From: Clostridiales bacterium Firm_11
Lineage (GTDB): Bacteria > Bacillota > Clostridia > Christensenellales > Aristaeellaceae
Direction of reading: 5' to 3'
Assembly (NCBI GenBank): GCA_001604105.1
Contig: LVAQ01000009.1
Location: forward strand, 1-64,000
DNA: 64,000 nucleotides
Shown: in pieces, positions 59,561 through 64,000 of the stretch
How the letters are laid out: the number at the start of each line of letters is the position of its first letter
How positions within the stretch are numbered: the stretch's first letter is position 1
Notes under the pieces: generated by a model
What the model saw: only the letters and a program-made list of their open reading frames with translations
What the model was told of the DNA's origin: nothing
Database searches by the model: none
Position numbers and translations under genes: made by a program

Positions 59561-61105
59561 ATGTACGGCCGTTTCCGGCGGTTGTTTTGTATCGTGTTGG
59601 CAATCGTAAGCCTGTGGGCAGGCTTTCAGGTTCCGTCGGCTGCGTATGCATTGGCGTCGCAAAGCGTCACACGCCGCGCGCTGCTGATCGGCGTGGATGA
59701 TTTTGTGAGCTATCCAAGCATCTACCCTGCCTCCACCAACAATGTGTTTGCCATGCAGGAAGCCTTGCAGGCGAGCAGCATCCCCTTCGCCGGAATTATG
59801 ATCCCGCCTGAACCGGTAACCAGCGTGCAGGCGCTAACAGCACTCATCCGCGATATCTTTGAAGATAGCACCCCAGATGATGTATGCTACCTGTACCTGA
59901 GCACGCACGGGGAATATGACGCAAGCGCACAGCAGGAGCCTGTTTTGCTGCTCAGTGACGGCATTACAGAGGATCGCCTGACGCCAGCCGCGCTGCAAGA
60001 GGCTTTCGCGGATATTCAGGGCACCAAAGTGCTTCTGCTGGATGCGTGTTACAGCGGCGCGTTCATTGGCAAAGGCATGTATGAGCAGCCGCAGCCCACC
60101 TATTTTAGCGGCGAGGATTTCAAAGTGCTCACCAGCTCCGGCGCAATGGAAGAAAGCTGGTATTGGAACACATCCCAGGCGCTGTCTACCACGGAGGAAC
60201 CGCTCTTTCCGCAGGGTTCCTTCTATTTCAGCCAAGCGCTGAGCCAAAGCCTGAATCCTCGTTACGGCGTGCCCGCCGATGCTAACCGCGATGGCGTGGT
60301 AACGCTGCGCGAGTTATATTTGGCGCTTTTGCAAAACCATGCTGCTTCCACGCCTCAGGTTTACCCGCAGGAGGATGATTTTCCCGTTTTCTGCTATGAT
60401 CCGGCAACGCTGGTCGATGGGGAGCAAGCCCGTTCCCCCATCGCGGATGTTCGCTTTACCAACACTTCGCTTAACGCTACGGATGGCAAGCTTGGGCTGG
60501 AGTTCATCGCCCTCAGACCCGTGCGCGTAGCCTATCAAATTGTGACACGGCAAGGGGACAAGTGGCGTTTTGACACGGCGCAGCTGCTGTATGATACGGT
60601 AGAACAGTACACCGCTTACGGTGATGAACGCGGCGCCATCTCCCCCGGGCGAAAGGTACGCACGCTCACCCTCGACCTGCCCAGTGATGAAACGGGTGGG
60701 TATGTGATGGTACAGTTGGTATCCATTGACCAGGGAAAGCTGACCGTTCATGCGGGTTGTGTGATTGCCGTATCGCCCATGCAGGGAGACCTCGCCTTGC
60801 AGGTAACCGTGCCGGAGCGCTTTACGCTGGGGCATGCGGCGGAGTTGCCCATCTTTGTGGCGCATGCCTATGCGTGCCTGCTAAGCGTGAGCATTGTGGA
60901 TGCGGATGGCAACACTGTGCGCAGGCTTTGCCACAAGCAAAGCACGCGGCCGCTGGGCACCGTGCCGGACGGCAGCGTTTTTTACTGGAATGGAACCGAT
61001 AAAAACGGAACACCCGTCGAGGCCGGGGTATATCACATCCGCGTGACTGGCCACATCGGGCAGGAGAGCGAAACGGTGGAAAGCCACGCCATCATCATCG
61101 ATTAG
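59561..61105 (+). CDS. Secreted caspase-fold (C14-like) peptidase with FlgD-like domain
   Basis: 514 residues from the ATG at 59561 (GGGAGG 6 nt upstream). After a signal peptide (LFCIVLAIVSLWAGF, PSAAYA) a caspase-hemoglobinase fold begins: RRALLIGVDDF, then YLYLSTHGEYD with the catalytic His (about 116) and VLLLDACYSGAF with the catalytic Cys (about 163). At about 240-251 DANRDGVVTLRE has the spacing of an EF-hand calcium loop. A C-terminal FlgD-Ig-like domain follows (DGSVFYWNGTDKNGTPVEAG). The fold and catalytic pair match metacaspase/orthocaspase-type proteases, usually cytoplasmic; this one is exported. Substrates and calcium dependence are inferred. Probable role: processing of envelope proteins. 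Confidence 0.88.
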   Translation: MYGRFRRLFCIVLAIVSLWAGFQVPSAAYALASQSVTRRALLIGVDDFVSYPSIYPASTNNVFAMQEALQASSIPFAGIMIPPEPVTSVQALTALIRDIFEDSTPDDVCYLYLSTHGEYDASAQQEPVLLLSDGITEDRLTPAALQEAFADIQGTKVLLLDACYSGAFIGKGMYEQPQPTYFSGEDFKVLTSSGAMEESWYWNTSQALSTTEEPLFPQGSFYFSQALSQSLNPRYGVPADANRDGVVTLRELYLALLQNHAASTPQVYPQEDDFPVFCYDPATLVDGEQARSPIADVRFTNTSLNATDGKLGLEFIALRPVRVAYQIVTRQGDKWRFDTAQLLYDTVEQYTAYGDERGAISPGRKVRTLTLDLPSDETGGYVMVQLVSIDQGKLTVHAGCVIAVSPMQGDLALQVTVPERFTLGHAAELPIFVAHAYACLLSVSIVDADGNTVRRLCHKQSTRPLGTVPDGSVFYWNGTDKNGTPVEAGVYHIRVTGHIGQESETVESHAIIID

Positions 61106-61143
61106 GGTTTCCCACCGCAAACAAACCGGAGAGGAAGATGTGC

Positions 61144-62118
61144 ATGCCACAAAAGCTGATGGTCGTCATTCCCTGTTATCACGAAGAAGAGGTGCTGGGT
61201 GAGACCTCGCGCCGCCTGCTGCTGAAAATGCAGAGCTTAATGGAGAAGGGTCTATGCAGCACGGAAAGCCGTGTGCTTTTGGTGGATGACGGCAGCAAGG
61301 ATCGCACATGGGAGATCATCCAGCGTCTCCATCAGGAGAACCCGCTTTTTGAGGGGCTCAAGCTCAGCCGGAATCGCGGCCATCAGAACGCGTTGCTCGC
61401 GGGGCTCATGACCGCGCGTAAGCATTGTGATTTCACCATCTCCATGGATGCCGATCTGCAAGACGATATGGACGCGATGGATCGGTTCATCGAGGAGTAT
61501 CAACAGGGTTGTGACGTGGTATACGGCGTGCGCAACAAGCGAGACAGCGATACTTTTTTCAAACGGCAGACAGCGCTGGGCTTCTACCGGCTCATGAAAG
61601 CGCTGGGCGTGGATATTACCTTTAACCATGCGGATTATCGCCTGATGAGCCGCCGCGCGCTGGACGGGCTGGCGCAGTTTCACGAGGTGAATCTGTTTCT
61701 GCGCGGGCTGGCGCCACTTGTGGGTTTTCGCAGCGGCTATGTATATTATGACCGTAACGAACGTTTTGCGGGCGAAAGCAAGTATCCGCTCAAAAAGATG
61801 CTGGCCTTTGCGGTGGATGGCATTACCAGCTTTTCCGTAAAACCGCTCCGGTTGATTACCATGCTGGGGTTTGTGATTTTCATGATATCACTGGTGATGC
61901 TGCTGTATACGCTGGTATCCTTCATCGTCGGTCATACGGTAACCGGCTGGACGAGCACGCTTGCCTCCATATGGATGATAGGCGGTATTCAACTGCTTAG
62001 CCTGGGGGTAATTGGCGAATACATCGGCAAAATCTACCATGAAAGCAAGCGCAGGCCGCGCTTCATTATCGATACCTATGCCAACGCCGAGGATGCCCCG
62101 CCCGTTAAGGATGAATAG
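61144..62118 (+). CDS. GT2 membrane glycosyltransferase (DPM1/GtrB-like)
   Basis: 324 residues; the ATG at 61144 is spaced 9 nt from GGAGAGG, better than the ATG at 61138. GT-A fold: VVIPCYHEEEVL, LLVDDGSKDRTW, SRNRGHQNALLAGL and MDADLQDDMDAM with the metal-binding DxD, and then HADYRLMSRRAL. Two C-terminal membrane helices (LGFVIFMISLVMLLYTLVSFIVG and STLASIWMIGGIQLLSLGVIGEYIG) and the ESKRRPRFI tail match GtrB-like polyprenyl-phosphate sugar transferases. It should load a sugar on undecaprenyl phosphate for export. It follows the caspase-like gene by 38 bp. Confidence 0.92.
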   Translation: MPQKLMVVIPCYHEEEVLGETSRRLLLKMQSLMEKGLCSTESRVLLVDDGSKDRTWEIIQRLHQENPLFEGLKLSRNRGHQNALLAGLMTARKHCDFTISMDADLQDDMDAMDRFIEEYQQGCDVVYGVRNKRDSDTFFKRQTALGFYRLMKALGVDITFNHADYRLMSRRALDGLAQFHEVNLFLRGLAPLVGFRSGYVYYDRNERFAGESKYPLKKMLAFAVDGITSFSVKPLRLITMLGFVIFMISLVMLLYTLVSFIVGHTVTGWTSTLASIWMIGGIQLLSLGVIGEYIGKIYHESKRRPRFIIDTYANAEDAPPVKDE

Positions 62119-62169
62119 AGCTTAAAAGGTGGAGGCATGCATCGGCCACGGAAACGCCAAGGTTCTCAC

Positions 62170-62215
62170 AAAAAAGCCCCCTGTATGTCATGCTTGATGA
62201 CGTACAGGGGGCTTT
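62170..62215 (-). terminator. Bidirectional terminator between GT2 and sugar permease genes
   Basis: AAAGCCCCCTGTA + GTCAT (62173-62191) pairs with ATGAC + TACAGGGGGCTTT (62197-62215), each arm with one unpaired base. The minus strand has a T6 tail, the plus strand only T3. It ends the ABC transporter transcript and probably the GT2 transcript. A short frame at 62137-62331 runs through it and is not a gene. 62216-62374 holds nothing recognisable. Confidence 0.9.
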
Positions 62216-62374
62216 GCGAAGCATTCATTCACAACGTGTTTACTGCCTGCGCGGCAAACCTCGCAGTGTGGCAGGTCGAATCGCCATCATCACGGCGGCC
62301 AGGCTCTGGATGCCTTCCACAACTTATGTAAGCGACGCGCTGCCATAGCACATCCGTCGGTTTCCACGGGTTTA

Positions 62375-63598
62375 TCAGGTTTCTCGACCTGCGGCGACTG
62401 CCTTCTTCCGCTTTGCAAACAGCGACAGGTTCATCTTGCCGATCACGTCAAAGGCAACCGCGCCCAGCAGCACCAACCCCTTGACCACTTGCTGGGTATT
62501 GGAACTGATGCCTAGGATGGACATCCCGTTGTTGAGCACGCCCATGATGAGTGCGCCGATCAATGTGCCGCTCACCGTACCCACACCGCCGTAGGCACTC
62601 GCGCCGCCGATGTAGCAGGCGCCGATGGCGTCCAGCTCAAAGCTTTGCCCTGTCAGCGGGCTGGCACTGTTCAGGCGCGCCGCAAACACCAGACCGCCCA
62701 CCGCCGCCAGAAAACCCATGTTCACATAGGCCAGGAACAGCAGGCGATTGGTCTTGACCCCCGAAAGCCGAGCCGCCTTTTCATTGCCGCCAAGGGCGTA
62801 GATGTGGCGGCCAACCACCGTTTTGGTGGTAAAGAAGGTGTACACAACCAACAGGATGCCCAGAATCACCAGTACAGAGGGAATCCCCTGATACTGCGCA
62901 AGCAGGGCGAAAAACCAGATCAACGCGACCGAGATGATCACAAGCTTCAACGCCAGCGCGAGGCCGCTATCCGCTTGGTATCCCTTACGCTTGCGCGACT
63001 GGTTGCTGATGATTTGAATCACGCTGAAAATCAGCGCGATGGCAACACCCGCCAGCAGGCATACAATATTGATATTCAACCCAAAGAGCATCATCTTTGC
63101 ATCCTTGGCAATGAAGCCCGTGGAGAACATCAGGTACTCGCTCGGGAATGGCGCAAGCGTCATGCCATTGAGCACCAGCAGCGTAAGGCCGCGGAATACC
63201 AGCATGCCCGACAGCGTTACAATAAACGCGGGTATGCGCACATACGCGATCCAGAATCCCTGCCATGCCCCCACCAGAATCCCGATGATCAGGCAAAGGA
63301 CAATCGACAGATACACATTCATATTCCATACGATGATAAACTGCCCTGCAAACGCGCTGACGAGCGCTACCACCGAACCTACGGCCAGGTCGATGTTGCC
63401 GCCGGTCAGGATGCAAAGCAGCATGCCCACGGCCAAAATGACCACGTAAGCGTTTTGGAACACGATGTTGGATACGTTCATGGGCTTGAGCAGACGCCCT
63501 TGCGTCAGGATGTTGAAGAACACGATGATCACAACCAGCGCGATCAACATGCCATACTGTTTTAGATTGCCCTTAAATTTGCTCTTTACGGTATTCAT
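62375..63598 (-). CDS. Sugar ABC transporter permease (MmsB/GguB/XylH type)
   Basis: 407 residues, about ten to eleven membrane helices. The BPD_transp_2 family blocks are seen: AVGMLLCILTGGNIDLAVGS, YVRIPAFIVTLSGMLVFRGL, GNEKAARLSGVKTNRLLFLAYV and DAIGACYIGGASAYGGVGTVSGTL. The extra segment QSRKRKGYQADSG in the middle makes it the long GguB/XylH form rather than RbsC. It transports a monosaccharide such as xylose, arabinose or galactose with the ATPase encoded immediately upstream (4-bp overlap). The sugar cannot be told from sequence. Confidence 0.92.
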   Translation of the reverse strand: MNTVKSKFKGNLKQYGMLIALVVIIVFFNILTQGRLLKPMNVSNIVFQNAYVVILAVGMLLCILTGGNIDLAVGSVVALVSAFAGQFIIVWNMNVYLSIVLCLIIGILVGAWQGFWIAYVRIPAFIVTLSGMLVFRGLTLLVLNGMTLAPFPSEYLMFSTGFIAKDAKMMLFGLNINIVCLLAGVAIALIFSVIQIISNQSRKRKGYQADSGLALALKLVIISVALIWFFALLAQYQGIPSVLVILGILLVVYTFFTTKTVVGRHIYALGGNEKAARLSGVKTNRLLFLAYVNMGFLAAVGGLVFAARLNSASPLTGQSFELDAIGACYIGGASAYGGVGTVSGTLIGALIMGVLNNGMSILGISSNTQQVVKGLVLLGAVAFDVIGKMNLSLFAKRKKAVAAGRET

Positions 63599-64000
63599 GC
63601 GCCGATCTCCTTTTTGCTGTCTTGCATGATATAGCCCATGATGCTCTCCTGTGAGGCTTCCTGGGCGGGCAATTCGGCAATGACGCGGCTTTCATTCATC
63701 ACATAGATGCGGTCGCACATGCCTAAAAGTTCGGGAAGCTCCGAGGAGATCATCAGCACGGCCTTGCCCATCGCCACCAGATCGTTGATGATCTGATAGA
63801 TCTCATATTTCGCGCCCACATCCACACCGCGCGTGGGTTCATCCATGATCAGCACATCCGGCTGGGCGAAAATCCACTTGCCCACCAGCACTTTCTGCTG
63901 GTTTCCGCCGGACAGGTTTGCCACCAGCTGCTCCACCGTGGGCGCCTTGACCCCAAGCCTCTGGCGCAGATCCTTGGCTTTGTGCACTTCCAAATCCTTA
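63595..64000 (-). CDS. Sugar ABC transporter ATP-binding protein, C-terminal part
   Basis: About 135 residues are visible; the gene runs off the right edge, so its start is not in the window. The second nucleotide-binding domain of an RbsA/MglA/XylG-type ATPase is recognisable: LSGGNQQKVLVGKW (ABC signature), VLIMDEPTRGVDVGAKYEIY (Walker B and following) and LMISSELPELLGMCDRIYVM. It energises import by the adjacent permease. The TTG at 63993 is internal, not a start. Confidence 0.93.
   Translation of the reverse strand, partial: KDLEVHKAKDLRQRLGVKAPTVEQLVANLSGGNQQKVLVGKWIFAQPDVLIMDEPTRGVDVGAKYEIYQIINDLVAMGKAVLMISSELPELLGMCDRIYVMNESRVIAELPAQEASQESIMGYIMQDSKKEIGA

Noticed and set aside
62137..62331. 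64-codon plus-strand frame after the GT2 gene with GGTGGAGG upstream
   Set aside because: It reads straight through a strong hairpin terminator and the protein looks random.

Overview
The window is chromosomal DNA from a GC-rich member of the Bacillota, most likely a strict or facultative anaerobe of the class Clostridia. Pointers to this are the HutP-family regulator, the fused IspH-ribosomal protein S1 gene, the short HisG with separate HisZ, a Firmicutes-style 6S RNA, a biotin-dependent sodium-pump decarboxylase operon, strong GGAGG ribosome binding sites and TTGACA/TATAAT promoters. The species is not identifiable from what I can see. No tRNA, rRNA, CRISPR array or prophage was found.

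Layout. 0-1.5 kb: the tail of an IS256-type transposase, then a gene-free tract with a large nested inverted repeat, a perfect hairpin and three tandem ~140-bp repeats. 1.5-7 kb: an acetyltransferase, a secreted TraB/GumN protein, a nuclease-helicase fusion (PD-(D/E)XK plus XPD/DinG), a YugP-type zinc peptidase and a flavin reductase. 7.3-12.3 kb (minus): a five-gene operon with MmdA-like carboxyltransferase, gamma subunit, biotin carrier, sodium-pump beta subunit and OadA-like carboxyltransferase. 13-25.7 kb (minus): a surface-polysaccharide locus with initiating sugar transferase, sugar reductase/epimerase, four glycosyltransferases, a UDP-GlcNAc 2-epimerase, a five-domain BIG2 surface protein, purC and a UDP-GlcNAc 4,6-dehydratase. 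25.7-30.4 kb (minus): ppk1-cysE-cysS-comEA. 30.6-32.9 kb (plus): rmlA-rmlB.

33-37.3 kb (plus): 6S RNA, hutP, a cmk-plsC fusion and an ispH-rpsA fusion, closed by a strong terminator. 37.4-45.8 kb (plus): a complete ten-gene histidine operon, hisZ-G-D-C-B-H-A-F-IE-K, with most junctions overlapping. 46-48.7 kb (minus): acetyltransferase, secG, an ECF transporter S component, a ferritin-like protein and a DUF1858 protein. 48.9-54.4 kb (plus): a polymerase-like membrane protein, nrdR, polA and coaE. 54.5-62.1 kb (plus): an envelope block with a membrane lytic transglycosylase, an orphan solute-binding protein, a CHAP-domain hydrolase, a secreted caspase-fold peptidase and a membrane GT2 glycosyltransferase. 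62.4 kb to the right edge (minus): a sugar ABC permease and the C-terminal part of its ATPase.

The least ordinary items are the caspase-like secreted peptidase, whose ~140-nt leader is closed by an 11-bp helix just before the ribosome binding site; the nested inverted repeat next to the transposase; the cmk-plsC fusion; the strong internal ribosome binding site inside ispH-rpsA; and a histidine-responsive-type RNA-binding protein (HutP) encoded 4 kb before the histidine operon. No single stretch is an obviously new defence or mobile system. The caspase/leader/cell-wall block is my best candidate for something undescribed.
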